Assembly (NCBI RefSeq): GCF_016801865.2
Contig: NC_068938.1
Location: 62,692,069 to 62,756,068, forward strand
Source of the DNA: Culex pipiens pallens
Lineage: Eukaryota; Arthropoda; Insecta; Diptera; Culicidae
Length of the DNA: 64,000 nucleotides
Direction: 5' to 3'
Positions within the stretch are counted from its first letter, which is position 1. Every line of letters begins with the position of its first letter. This document shows, piece after piece, positions 34,101 through 44,894 of the stretch. The notes beneath the pieces were generated by a model. The model worked only from the letters and a program-made list of their open reading frames with translations, was not told the origin of the DNA and made no database searches. The position numbers and the translations under genes were made by a program.

Positions 34101-34780
34101 ATCGAATGCGAGGAAAGTGTTATTTATAGGCTTCCAATTTCCTTCATTTATGCGCCACACCATGGCCTAGCTGGGACTGGAAGTCGAAATTATTCAATCA
34201 ACGAGACTCGATTAAATCAAAATATATCGACCATGAATACTGGATGTAGTGTTGTATGGGGGAGGGTTAGAGGGGCGGAAAGGGAACCGGCCACCACCGG
34301 TGTGTGAGCGCTCAAACTGTATTGACCAGTTTGAGAGCTGAGTGGAATTATTGAGTGGAAATCTTATTGTTTTGGGAAGTTTCGAAACAAATAAAGAATC
34401 GGAAAGGAGTCATAAAATGGTCACTTGCTGGTTGCGGAATGAGGTGTAGACAGAGGTTCGAAAATCAATAATTATTTTTTATGTTTTATAATGTTCGATT
34501 GCTACCAAATGAATTTTCTGGTATGAAATTTAAATTCTTCAAAATACGATTTAAAATGGTTTAAAAATTTGAATTGAACTTTCATGGAAACAACAATGTA
34601 GAAAGTTCATAAAATCATTTAGACTTTAAATGAAATTTGTACCAGCCTAAGAATTTTCAAAAAAGTCTTTAAATCCTATTTGAAAAAATATTAAAAAATA
34701 TTTCAACTTAATTGACCTCTTATGGCAAATCATATTATTGTCCAAATTTCTTTTTTAAAACAGCACGTCAATTTATGAAA
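31129..34780. other. Non-coding DNA, no gene recognised
   Basis: AT-rich sequence with balanced patches at 31700-32560 and 33100-34350. Frames of up to 113 codons overlap on opposite strands and show no domain. No RNA gene or repeat structure stood out. Confidence 0.45.
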
Positions 34781-35230
34781 ATAACAAAAAAAAAACTATT
34801 TTAACACCCTAGAGCAATTCCATGTCAAATAGGGAATCGGTTGTACCCGACCCTCTCCGATTCCAATGAAACTTTGTAGACATGTTATCCTACGCTTATA
34901 TAAGCCATTTTTGTGTATATGGATCCAGTTACACTCGATAATGACATTTGAGAAGGGGGTAAGTGTTTTAAATATTTTTGTATTTCGTAATTTAAATATT
35001 GCTGTATCTCGAAGCCGTTGCATCGTATCAAAAAGTAGTCAAAGACAAACTTGTAGGAAATTTGACGGGCTTTCCGAAAAAATACACTGAAGCCCATACA
35101 TCCAATTGAAATGTGGTCAAAGGCAGAATAACAAAAAAAAAACTATTTTAACACCCTAGAGCAATTCCATGTCAAATAGGGAATCGGTTGTACCCGACCC
35201 TCTCCGATTCCAATGAAACTTTGTAGACAT
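34781..35230. repeat. Recent 347-bp tandem duplication including part of fold-back family B
   Basis: The 103 bp at 34781-34883 are identical to 35128-35230, an offset of 347. The duplicated piece spans flanking DNA (ATAACAAAAAAAAAACTATT) and the start of a family-B element (GAGCAATTCCATGTCAAATA at 34812 and 35159). After 35230 the second copy leaves the family-B sequence. Confidence 0.85.
34812..35127. mobile_element. Partial fold-back element, family B
   Basis: It matches the left arm of the complete copy at 56957-58185: terminus GAGCAATTCCA, then CCGACCCTCTCCGATTCCAA, ATATAAGCCATTTTTGTGTA and GGAAATTTGACGGGCTTTCC. The right arm is absent. Confidence 0.7.
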
Positions 35231-35580
35231 TTAATGAATGGAAAAAATCGATATTTCATACACAACTTTGTTTGACTACATTTTTTGTATAAATTTGAAT
35301 TTGCAGATTTGAATTATAAATTACAGATTCGTGTTTAAGATAAAGCCTCCGAAAGTTTGATTTCAGTGAAATATTCGTAGTTGTTGGATTTAAAAAAATA
35401 GTAACTATTTCTGAAAATATTCTGAAAAGTTCTGAAAAGTTCAGAAAAATTGCAATTAAATTGTCTAAGAGACATTGAAGAAGAAGCTTTTTTGGTCATA
35501 GAAAAGGCCCCCAAAAAGTTTGAGCCAAATCAAAAAATACAAATAAAATCCATTTCCGATTTCGGTAGCGAATTGCTCAA
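35231..35580. mobile_element. Right-end remnant of a family A-like fold-back element
   Basis: Near the right edge GTTTGAGCCAAATCAAAAAA, a block resembling CGATTTCGGTAG, and GAATTGCTC reproduce the family-A right terminus. The left portion is unrecognisable. Confidence 0.4.
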
Positions 35581-35810
35581 ATGCCTTCTTTTGACATAGA
35601 GAATGCATGGATAAAGTTTCATTCGAATACAAAAACACAAAGAAATACGATTTGCAAAAATGTGGATTATTACTTAATGGTCAATTTCATTTGGGTTGCT
35701 GAAAATATCATAAGTAAAATCAATTTCAATTAAAGCCATCTTAAAATTTCTAGCCCGGCATTATTTTGTTTCAATTGTATTGTATTCCCTAGTTCAATTC
35801 CATACATATC

Positions 35811-37163
35811 TGGGTAATTCTCTACCAACTCACACGAAATCGGGAAAAGTTGCCCCGACCCCTCTTCGATTTGCGTGAAACTTTGTCCTAAGGGGTAACT
35901 TTTGTCCCTGATCACGAATCCGAGGTCCGTTTTTTGATATCTCGTGACGGAGGGGCGGTACGACCCCTTCCATTTTTGAACATGCGAAAAAAGAGGTGTT
36001 TTTCAATAATTTGCAGCCTGAAACGGTGATGAGATAGAAATTTGGTGTCAAAGGGACTTTTATGTAAAATTAGACGCCCGATTTGATGGCGTACTCAGAA
36101 TTCCGAAAAAACGTATTTTTCATCGAAAAAAACACTAAAAAAGTGTAAAAAATTCTCCCATTTTCCGTTACTCGACTGTAAAAAATTTTGGAACATGTCA
36201 TTTTATGGGAAATTTAATGTACTTTTCGAATCTACATTGTCCCAGAAGGGTCATTTTTTCATTTAGAACAAAATTTTTCATTTTAAAATTTCGTGTTTTT
36301 TCTAACTTTGCAGGGTTATTTTTTAGAGTGTAACAATGTTCTACAAAGTTGTAGAGCAGACAATTACAAAAATTTTGATATATAGACATAAGGGGTTTGC
36401 TTATAAACATCACGAGTTATCGCGATTTTACGAAAAAAAGTTTTGAAAAAGTTACTTTTTGCGTTTCTCTTTGTTTCGTCGTCCGTGTCTGTCGCGGGTG
36501 ACCATGAACGGCCATGATCGATGACGACCAACTTTTTCAAAACTTTTTTTCGTAAAATCGCGATAACTCGTGATGTTTATAAGCAAACCCCTTATGTCTA
36601 TATATCAAAATTTTTGTAATTGTCTGTTCTACAACTTTGTAGAACATTGTTACACTCTAAAAAATAACCCTGCAAAGTTAGAAAAAACACGAAATTTTAA
36701 AATGAAAAATTTTGTTCTAAATGAAAAAATGACCCTTCTGGGACAATGTAGATTCGAAAAGTACATTAAATTTCCCATAAAATGACATGTTCCAAAATTT
36801 TTTACAGTCGAGTAACGAAAAATGGGAGAATTTTTAAAACTTTTTTAGTGTTTTTTTCGATGAAAAATACGTTTTTTCGGAATTCTGAGTACGCCATCAA
36901 ATCGGGCGTCTAATTTTACATAAAAGTCCCTTTGACACCAAATTTCTATCTCATCACCGTTTCAGGCTGCAAATTATTGAAAAACACCTCTTTTTTCGCA
37001 TGTTCAAAAATGGAAGGGGTCGTACCGCCCCTCCGTCACGAGATATCAAAAAACGGACCTCGGATGCGTGATCAGGGACAAAAGTTACCCCTTAGGACAA
37101 AGTTTCACGCAAATCGAAGAGGGGTCGGGGCAACTGCTGTGTGAGTTGGCGGAGAATTACCCA
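35811..37163. mobile_element. Palindromic element, family C, complete
   Basis: The ends are TGGGTAATTCTC and its complement. The arms (about 670 bp each) mirror each other with few differences, for example GAGGGGCGGTACGACCCC at 35949 against its complement at 37018, and meet near 36490 in a short GC-rich centre (GTCGCGGGTGACC). Almost the same 71-codon frame appears on opposite strands in the two arms (36198-36413 and 36570-36785), simply because of the palindrome. No transposase is present. The flanks do not give a clear duplication. Confidence 0.85.
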
Positions 37164-38454
37164 TCTAATTTGCAATCTCAGTCAATAAGCTCGTTATTTT
37201 TATACACCTTCCATGTCATCGACAAGCCTCCAGCTTACCTTTTCTGCGAAGTAATCAGCCTCAATAAAGTTTATCCTATCTTAACGATCGTCGCTTATCT
37301 GCACACCGCACTCTCCACATAAAACTTTATTGATCAATTTAGCAAGATCCGGATCCGGTTGAGAACCGCTGCAATCAACGGGCGGCAATTCTTCAAGAGA
37401 GACTGGGGCCCACATCTTGGCAGAATTAAGATGCACAGGTTGCAACCAAAGAGCGATCGGCCAAAATCAATGGAGTTGAATCTCTTTCAAGCAAGAAACG
37501 GTCACATAAGCAGCAGATGGTGGTTAAGAGCGGATCCGGCTCCCATTCACCACTACCAATACAAATTAACATGAAAATGTATCTGCCTTTTACTCCTTTT
37601 TAATGAATGAACGGAAATATTAACATTACAAAAAAAAAACCCAACCGAGCGAAACAAAACCGATTGGAGGCTCGTGATGGAACGCATAACAGATGAGACA
37701 CGGGGAACGCAAACTGGTTGAGGATCGCTTGCAGCGCACGTGGACGATTCTCAGCTGTGTTGGAGAGGGGTGGTAACGGGAAGGGTGGGACAGCCCATTT
37801 AATGGCCAGACATTTATTACGTTCGATAAATAATAAAAAACCGCGACGCGATACGCATGAAACCTGAAACCTGCGAGCATGCACTCCGAAAAAGTGTTCA
37901 AGGAAGTGTGGGGGAGATTGCTTGAGAAGGAGTTGCATTTTTATCGAAACTGGAATTTTTATCTTTGTGCACATAGGTTATTTATTTTCACTTCTTGAAG
38001 AAGTCTTTACATCTACTAAAACTATTAATCTATTCAATAATTTCTGATGATCTCGATACAAAGAAATAGTACCTAGTTTATCCAAAAAGAAGATTTCTTT
38101 AGCACGGGTGCAACGAGTTAATTTCAATATTTTTTGCAACTCTGAAAATCAATCTTTTAATTTGATTATTTTTAGTGAAATGATAGTTTCCTTTCTTGCA
38201 TGTAATTTGCCGTCAAGATAAGTGTCAAAATCCAAACTGTTTCGAAAGTTCTGTTACCATCAAATATTTGCAAAATATCTATAAATTCATAAAAAAAACT
38301 TCAACGTCTTTAACCGATCTGTGGCTCAAAAATTAAAAATTTGTTAAAATATTCCAAAGTTTTTTTTTTATATAAAATGTATAAATAAACCTTTTACAAG
38401 CTTTTTTGAATACACAGCAAAAAATCCGATAGTAAAATCGCATGCAAAAGCATG
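37164..38454. other. Non-coding DNA, no gene recognised
   Basis: Mixed-composition spacer. The 124-codon frame at 37600-37974 (minus) overlaps others, has no domain and is not supported. Confidence 0.45.
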
Positions 38455-38670
38455 CCCAAGTAACATTTTTTTCCAGGAGTTCTACAAGAGCTTTTCATGA
38501 TAGCTACAGCATAGCAGTTTGGACCGCGGTAGGATAAAATTCTCTTCAAAACTTCTTCAGGAGTTTGGAAGAGTACTTGAAGAGAGTTTTATCCTACCGC
38601 GGTCCAAACTGCTATGCTGTAGCTATCTTGAAGAGCTCTTGTAGAACTCCTGGAAAAAATGATACTTGGG
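38455..38670. repeat. Near-perfect 216-bp hairpin, small fold-back element
   Basis: The left arm starts CCCAAGTAACATTTTTT and the right arm ends AAAAAATGATACTTGGG. Over about 95 bp the arms are complementary with only a handful of mismatches, including GGACCGCGGTAGGATAAAA near 38521 and its complement near 38590. The loop is about 25 bp. ATGC occurs close to both ends but is not a clean duplication. Confidence 0.85.
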
Positions 38671-38736
38671 ATGCACATCACCTTCGTCAAAATAAACACA
38701 CTGCATGTACAATTTTTGCAAACACAAAAAATGCAA

Positions 38737-38804
38737 CCGTCGAGATTCAAACCCAACACAAACAGTAAGAACTGGCGCCTTAACCCACTCGGCCATCAGA
38801 CCGA
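38737..38804 (-). repeat. tRNA-like SINE head, Ser/Leu-type boxes
   Basis: On the minus strand TGGCCGAGTGG (38785-38795) fits a pol III A box of Ser/Leu type and GGTTTGAATCTC (38742-38753) fits a B box. The acceptor stem does not close and the long variable arm is lacking, so this is a tRNA-derived SINE or tRNA relic rather than a working tRNA. The 3' extent of the SINE is unclear. Confidence 0.55.
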
Positions 38805-39540
38805 TGAAAAAAAAAACGCATATATCAGCTTGACATTTTGGTCAAGTAGGTTTCCCATACTGTTGGGCTACATATTTCAGGGCGTAAAATTACATAGAAT
38901 TGCATCAAATAATGCAATATTTATTTTACACCCAACACTTTTACATGCAGCTGGATTACTACTTTTTTAGCTGTGTATAGTTAAAAATCGATTTTACAAG
39001 TTTTTATAAGTTAAATGCCAAAAACAGAGGCATGTTTTCGTTAAAATAAAAATTGTAACATGCAAAAGATATAACCGTTTGTTTTTGATTTGTTTTTGTC
39101 ACATTCAGAGTCAGCAGTAAAATTGTGAAAATATTAAATTTTAGTCAAAAAGATATTTTAATTTTAATCATTTTTGTATTAAACGAATTGCTTTTTGGAA
39201 ACGGTTTTTAATCTATCTGGGTAATTCTCCGCCAACTCACACAGCAGTTGCCCCGACCCCTCTTCGATTTGCGTGAAACTTTGTCCTAAGGGGTAACTTT
39301 TGTCCCTGATCACGAATCCGAGGTCCGTTTTTTTTTATTTATTCAAATTTCTTTTCCATGTACATTCATTCAGTTAAAATATTATTGAGTGTCCAATCAC
39401 AAACGATGACTTTTCACCTCAATTTTAAAAACTAGCAACTTTCATTTATTCATGAAATATTGTAGCTTTCGCTATTCAGTGATTTCAAATGTGGGAGGTC
39501 CTACATGTACAAAAGGGAAAAGGGATACCTTAAAACTAAC

Positions 39541-42201
39541 TTATAAACTATATAAAGAGCGGATCAATGCAGCTGAAGACTGCAATGATTTTTGTCGAAA
39601 TGCATCAATTATCTTATTGGACATAACATCCAAAGTGTCAACTTCGGCTAATTGATGAAGTTCACTGGTGCTGAACCAGGGAGGAAGTTTCAGAATCATT
39701 TTCAGAATTTTGTTCTGAATCCTCTGAAGTTTTTTCTTCCTGGTTAAGCAACAGCTTGTCCAGATCGGCACAGCATAAAGCATGGCAGGTCTGAAAATTT
39801 GTTTATAAATTAACAGTTTATTCTTGAGACAAAGTCTAGAATTCCTGTTTATAAGTGGATACAAACATTTAATATATTTGTTACATTTAACCTGGATACT
39901 TTCAATGTGATCCTTGTAAGTAAGGTTTTTGTCAAAACCAAGTCCAAGATATTTCACTTGATCCTCCCACTTTAAATTTACCTCATTCATCTTTATAATG
40001 TGATGACTTTTTGGTTTAAGAAAATCAGCCCTTGGTTTGTGAGGGAAAATAATAAGTTGAGTTTTTGCAGCATTTGGAGTAATTTTCCATTCTTTCAAAT
40101 AAGAATTGAAAATATCCAAGCTTTTTTGTAATCTTCTTGTGATGACACGAAGGCTTCTGCCTTTAGCGGAGATGCTTGTGTCATCAGCAAAAAGTGATTT
40201 CTGACATCCTGGGGGCAAATCAGGCAAGTCAGAAGTAAAAATATTGTATAAAATTGGACCCAAAATGCTTCCTTGAGGGACGCCAGCACGTACAGGTAGT
40301 TGATCAGATTTGCTATTCTGATAACATACCTGCAGAGTACGATCCGTCAAATAATTTTGAATAATTTTCACGATATAAATCGGAAAATTAAACCTTTTCA
40401 ATTTCGCAATCAAACCTTTATGCCAAACACTATCAAATGCTTTTTCTATGTCTAGAAGAGCAGCGCCAGTAGAATAGCCCTCAGATTTGTTGCTTCGAAT
40501 TAAATTTGAAACTCTCAACAACTGATGAGTAGTTGAATGCCCAAGGCGAAATCCAAACTGCTCATCAGCGAAAATTGAATTTTCATTAATGTGCGTCATC
40601 ATTATATTAAGAATTATTCTTTCGAATAATTTACTAATAGATGAAAGCAAACTAATGGGCCGATAGCTTGAGGCTTCAGCAGGATTTTTATCCGGTTTCA
40701 AAATCGGAATTACTTTGGCATTTTTCCAACTACTGGGAAAATATGCCAAATCAAAACATTTGTTGAAAATTTTGACCAAGCAACTTAAAGTTGCTTCTGG
40801 TAATTTTTTAATTAAAATGTAAAAAATGCCATCCTCACCAGGGGCTTTCATATTTTTAAATTTTTTGATAATAGATTTTATTTCATTCAGATCCGTATTA
40901 AAAACTTCATCTGATGAAAATTCTTGTTCAACAATATTCTGAAATTCTATTGAAATTTGATTTTCAATAGGACTCAAAACATTCAAGTTGAAATTGTGAG
41001 CACTCTCAAACTGCTGAGCAAGTTTTTGAGCTTTTTCCCCATTAGTTAATAGAATATTATCACCATCTTTTAAAGAAGGGATGGGTTTTTGAGGTTTCTT
41101 AAGAACCTTTGAAAGTTTCCAAAAAGGTTTGGAATAAGGTTTAATTTGTTCGACATCTCTTGCGAACTTTTCATTTCGCAGGAGAGTGAATCTGTGGTCA
41201 ATAACCTTTTGCAAATCTTTTTGAATTCGCTTCAGTGCAGGATCACGAGAACGTTGATACTGTCTTCGGCGAACATTTTTCAGACGAATCAGAAGCTGAA
41301 GATCGTCATCAATAATGGGAGAATCAAATTTGACTTGGACTTTAGGAATAGCAATATTCCTAGCATCCAAAATTGCATTAGTTAAAGATTCCAAGGCTGA
41401 ATCAATATCAGCTTTGGTTTCTAAAACAAAATCATGATTTAAATTATTCTCAATATGATGCTGATACCTGTCCCAATTAGCTTTGTGGTAATTAAACACA
41501 GAACTATTGGGTCTGGTAACTGCTTCATGAGAAAGTGAAAAAGTTACTGGAAGATGATCAGAATCAAAATCAGCATGAGTCACTAAAGGACCACAATACT
41601 GACTTTGATTTGTCAACACCAAATCAATTGTTGATGGATTTCTAACAGAAGAAAAGCAAGTTGGCCCATTCGGGTATAAAACCGAATAAAGACCAGAAGT
41701 GCAATCTCTGAACAGAATTTTACCATTGGAATTTACTTTTGAATTATTCCAAGATTGGTGTTTGGCATTAAAATCACCGATGATCAAAAATCGAGATCTA
41801 TACCGAGTAAGTTTATTCAAATCCCCTTTGAAATAATTTTTATTTTCCCCAGTGCATTGGAATGGCAAATATGCAGCTGCAATCATAATTTTCCCAAAAG
41901 ATGTTTCAAGTTCAATGCCCAAACTTTCAATAACTTTTAACTTAAAGTCACGTAACGTGCTATAAGTCATACTACGGTGGATAACTATTGCAACTCCACC
42001 GCCATTTCGATTCATTCGGTTATTAGTTATAACTTTATAATCTGGATCACTTTTCAAATAAGTGCCAGTTTTTAAAAATGTTTCGGTTATAACAGCAACA
42101 TGCACGTTATGAACTCGTAAAAAGTTGAAAAATTCATTTTCTTTCGCTTTTAAAGAGCGAGCATTAAAATTCATAATATAGATGGAATTACTTAGATCCA
42201 T
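39541..42201 (-). CDS. LINE ORF2 protein, endonuclease and reverse transcriptase
   Basis: 886 residues, uninterrupted. Residues 1-225 form an APE-type endonuclease: N11 and N13 in the NFNARSL motif, E40 in ITETFLK, D143 and N145 in IIGDFNAKHQSW, DLVLTN near 193, and the canonical SDH at 214-216. Reverse transcriptase spans about 495-740: AKVIPILKP, YRPISLLSSISKLFE, D584 in LLDIEKAFDSVWH, AGVPQGSILGPILY, and FADD at 671-674. The C-terminal part (RRKKKLQRIQNK-like) is basic; no RNase H. It would nick chromosomal DNA and prime cDNA synthesis at the nick. It starts inside the end of ORF1 (14-base overlap), the arrangement usual in Jockey-clade elements and suggesting termination-reinitiation. Confidence 0.94.
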   Translation of the reverse strand: MDLSNSIYIMNFNARSLKAKENEFFNFLRVHNVHVAVITETFLKTGTYLKSDPDYKVITNNRMNRNGGGVAIVIHRSMTYSTLRDFKLKVIESLGIELETSFGKIMIAAAYLPFQCTGENKNYFKGDLNKLTRYRSRFLIIGDFNAKHQSWNNSKVNSNGKILFRDCTSGLYSVLYPNGPTCFSSVRNPSTIDLVLTNQSQYCGPLVTHADFDSDHLPVTFSLSHEAVTRPNSSVFNYHKANWDRYQHHIENNLNHDFVLETKADIDSALESLTNAILDARNIAIPKVQVKFDSPIIDDDLQLLIRLKNVRRRQYQRSRDPALKRIQKDLQKVIDHRFTLLRNEKFARDVEQIKPYSKPFWKLSKVLKKPQKPIPSLKDGDNILLTNGEKAQKLAQQFESAHNFNLNVLSPIENQISIEFQNIVEQEFSSDEVFNTDLNEIKSIIKKFKNMKAPGEDGIFYILIKKLPEATLSCLVKIFNKCFDLAYFPSSWKNAKVIPILKPDKNPAEASSYRPISLLSSISKLFERIILNIMMTHINENSIFADEQFGFRLGHSTTHQLLRVSNLIRSNKSEGYSTGAALLDIEKAFDSVWHKGLIAKLKRFNFPIYIVKIIQNYLTDRTLQVCYQNSKSDQLPVRAGVPQGSILGPILYNIFTSDLPDLPPGCQKSLFADDTSISAKGRSLRVITRRLQKSLDIFNSYLKEWKITPNAAKTQLIIFPHKPRADFLKPKSHHIIKMNEVNLKWEDQVKYLGLGFDKNLTYKDHIESIQVKCNKYIKCLYPLINRNSRLCLKNKLLIYKQIFRPAMLYAVPIWTSCCLTRKKKLQRIQNKILKMILKLPPWFSTSELHQLAEVDTLDVMSNKIIDAFRQKSLQSSAALIRSLYSL

Positions 42202-43585
42202 GATTAAACTTCAGGGTAAGAACAACATCATTCGCAAATTTTAATCCAATCTGGATTGCTTCCATCATGGATGTAGCATTACTCATTGTTTGAATCAAAC
42301 CAAACAGTGAGTTTTGCAAAAAAGTCATTTTTTCAAACGTAACATCGCCGAGATCAGAAGATCCCAAAGCGTTGCCAGCAGAAAAATTTTCAAATGAGAT
42401 TTGAGGTACCTGCCCAATTTCAGAAAGATTGGTAGAGGATTTAAAATTCGTGGATGAACCCGAAACGACGTTAGCATAAGAAATGCCATTGTTGTTACCT
42501 AACTTTTCCACGGTAGGGGTATTTCTAGAATTGTTCGAGTGAGACAGCACGAACGTTTGATTTAAAGATGCAGGTACAACCTGACTTTGAGAAAATTTCG
42601 GTTTGGATTTCGGCTGATGCTTAGCACGAGAATCCAAAACCTTTTTTCTGATGGGGCAATCCCAGAAATTTGATTTGTGATTTCCACCACAATTTGCACA
42701 TTTAAATTGGGTGACTTCTTTCACGGGACAATTGTCCTTGTCGTGAGAAGAATCCCCGCAAACCATGCATTTTGGAACCATGGCGCAATGATCAGTACCG
42801 TGACCGAATGCCTGGCAACGCCGGCACTGGGTCAGATTCTGGCCATTACCGCCATGTTTCTTAAAATGCTCCCACTTTACCCGTACATGGAACAAAAACT
42901 GTACTTTGTCCAAAAGTTTCAAATTGTTGATTTCATTTCTGTTGAAATGAATCAGATAAAATTGTGAAGTCAAACCAAAGCGAGAAATATTCCCGTTTGA
43001 TTTTTTCTTCATTGGTATTACTTGGGATGGGGCAAAGCCAAGCAACACCTTAAGTTCGTTTTTGATCTCATCCACCGACAAGTCGTTGGAGAGACCTTTC
43101 AGGACCGCCTTGAATGGACGAGCATTCTTGGTCTCATACGTGTAGAAATTGTGTTTGTGGTTTTTCAAATAACCAACAAAAGTTTGGTGATCTTGTAAAG
43201 ATTCCGTCAACAAGCGACATTCTCCTCTTCGACCAAGCTGGAACGAAACCTTCAAATTGCAAGTTTCCTTGCAATTCTTCAGTTGCGTTCGAAAGCTGGC
43301 CAAATCGGAGACGGAAGTCACTACAATTGGCGGAGCCTTTACTCGTTTCTCGACGGCAGAAGGCTCAGTACGAGGAGAAGGTTCCATGTCTTCAGTTTCG
43401 GATAAAACACCGAAACTGTTTGTCAATGGAATTGGAGGATTGACCTCACATTCAGAATCAGAATCAGACCTCAGAAGAGGCTGTTTTCTTTTTCTGTTTC
43501 CGTTAGCCGGTTTAGCGTTCAAACGCTTCACCGACGTAACGACCAAATCTTCAGAAGATTTGCGTTTACCTTTGTTTTGACGCAT
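42188..43585 (-). CDS. LINE ORF1 Gag-like protein with three zinc knuckles
   Basis: 465 residues. A basic N-terminus (MRQNKGKRKS) is followed by an acidic linker. Residues about 145-240 resemble the PRE_C2HC/RRM-like region found before the knuckles of Jockey-type Gag proteins. Three zinc knuckles follow: C254-C257-H262-C267, C273-C276-H281-C286 and C296-C299-H303-C310. The C-terminal third is Ser/Asn-rich and low in structure. Such proteins bind the element's RNA and help form the ribonucleoprotein that enters the nucleus. The frame is uninterrupted, and its first methionine lies 217 bases from the inferred 5' end. Confidence 0.92.
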   Translation of the reverse strand: MRQNKGKRKSSEDLVVTSVKRLNAKPANGNRKRKQPLLRSDSDSECEVNPPIPLTNSFGVLSETEDMEPSPRTEPSAVEKRVKAPPIVVTSVSDLASFRTQLKNCKETCNLKVSFQLGRRGECRLLTESLQDHQTFVGYLKNHKHNFYTYETKNARPFKAVLKGLSNDLSVDEIKNELKVLLGFAPSQVIPMKKKSNGNISRFGLTSQFYLIHFNRNEINNLKLLDKVQFLFHVRVKWEHFKKHGGNGQNLTQCRRCQAFGHGTDHCAMVPKCMVCGDSSHDKDNCPVKEVTQFKCANCGGNHKSNFWDCPIRKKVLDSRAKHQPKSKPKFSQSQVVPASLNQTFVLSHSNNSRNTPTVEKLGNNNGISYANVVSGSSTNFKSSTNLSEIGQVPQISFENFSAGNALGSSDLGDVTFEKMTFLQNSLFGLIQTMSNATSMMEAIQIGLKFANDVVLTLKFNHGSK

Positions 43586-43802
43586 TTTGCAAGCAAAGTT
43601 CTCTTAAAAAGATGGCTTCGTTTGTAAAATACAACAAAATTTCAGGCGGGGTTAGTCTTGAAAAGACTGTTTAGAATTTTGGAAAATAACTCAGGTAGTC
43701 TTTAAAAAGACTGTGAATTTTGTTTTGAAATAACTCTGAGCTTAGGTAGTAAAAAATACCGCAGCTCTAGTGTCCGTTCACCACGAAGGTTCGCAAGACA
43801 CC
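43586..43802 (-). promoter_or_regulatory. 5' untranslated region of the Juan/Jockey-type LINE
   Basis: 217 bp between the inferred 5' end and the ORF1 start. Jockey-clade LINEs carry an internal pol II promoter here by family knowledge. On the minus strand it begins GTCTTGCGAACCTTCGTGGT or a few bases upstream. Repeated phrases around AAAGACT occur three times (near 43604, 43661 and 43706). Confidence 0.5.
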
Positions 43803-44894
43803 CTTTTATGTAAAATTAGACGCCCGATTTGATGGCGTACTCAGAATTTCGAAAAAACGTATTTTTCATCGAAAAAACATTAAAAAAGTTTTAAAAATTC
43901 TCCCATTTTCCGTTACTCGACTGTAAAAAATTTTGGAACATGTCATTTTATGGGAAATTTAATGTACTTTTTGAATCTACATTGACCCAGAAGGGTCATT
44001 TTTTCATTTAGAACAAAATTTTTCATTTTAAAATTTCGTGTTTTTTCTAACTTTGCAGGGTCATTTTTTAGAGTGTAACAATGTTCTACAAAGTTGTAGA
44101 GCAGACAATTGCAAAAATTTTAATGTATAGACATAAGGGGTTTACTTTAAAACATCACGAGTTATCGCGATTTTACGAAAAAAAGTTTTGAAAAAGTTAC
44201 TTTTTGCGTTTCTCTTTGTTTCGTCGTCCGTGTCTGTCGCGGGTGACCATGAACGGGCATTATCGATGACGACCAACTTTTTCAAAACTTTTTTTCGTAA
44301 AATCGCGATAAGTCGTGATGTTTTTAAGCAAACTCCTTATGTCTATATATCAAAATGTTTGTAATTGTCTGTTCTACAACTTTGTAGAACATTGTTACAC
44401 TATAAAAAACAACAAATGAAAAACATTGTTTTAAATGAAAAAATGACCCAATGTAGATTCGAAAAGAACATTAAATTTCCCATAAAATGACATGTTCCAA
44501 AATTTTTTACAGTCGAGTAACGGAAAATGTGAGAATTTAAAAAAAAAAAATTTAGTGTTTTTTCGATGAAAAATACGTTTTTTTCGGAATTCTGAGTACG
44601 CCATCCAATCGGGCGTCTAATTTTACATAAAAGTCTCTTTGACACCAAATTTCTATCTCATCACCGTTTCAGGCTGCAAATTATTGAAAAACACCTCTTT
44701 ATTCGCATGTTCAAAAATGGAAGGGGTCGTACCGCCCCTCCGTCACGAGATATCAAAAAACGGACCTCGGAATCGTGATCAGGGACAAAAGTTACCCCTT
44801 AGGACAAAGTTTCACGCAAATCGAAAAGGGGTCGGGGCAACTTTTCCCAATTTCGTGTGAGTTGGTAGAGAATTACCCATCTACTATGTTAATA

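Larger units (their letters stand above)
39333..43802 (-). mobile_element. Juan/Jockey-type LINE, full length, intact
   Basis: Reading on the minus strand: 5' UTR (43802-43586), ORF1, ORF2 overlapping ORF1 by 14 bases, a 3' UTR of about 200 bp and an A-rich AATAAATAAAAAAAA-type tail at 39333-39345. Boundaries come from comparison with the uninterrupted family-C palindrome. Both frames are open, so the copy may be young and potentially competent. The name Juan/Jockey is by motif resemblance, not by search. Confidence 0.88.
39218..44879. mobile_element. Palindromic element, family C, split by a LINE
   Basis: The left fragment (39218-39332) and the right portion (43803-44879) match the copy at 35811-37163 in order and orientation, with the same ends. 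Between them lies the Juan/Jockey-type LINE. The target piece corresponding to about 35936-36055 of the intact copy is missing at the insertion point. The right arm shows small deletions compared with the other copy (for example near 44405). Confidence 0.85.

Noticed and set aside
36198..36785. Nearly identical 71-codon frames on both strands
   Set aside because: Consequence of the family-C palindrome; not conserved in the second copy at 43803-44879.
38737..38804. Functional tRNA gene
   Set aside because: A and B boxes are present, but the acceptor stem does not pair and the long variable arm expected of Ser/Leu types is missing.
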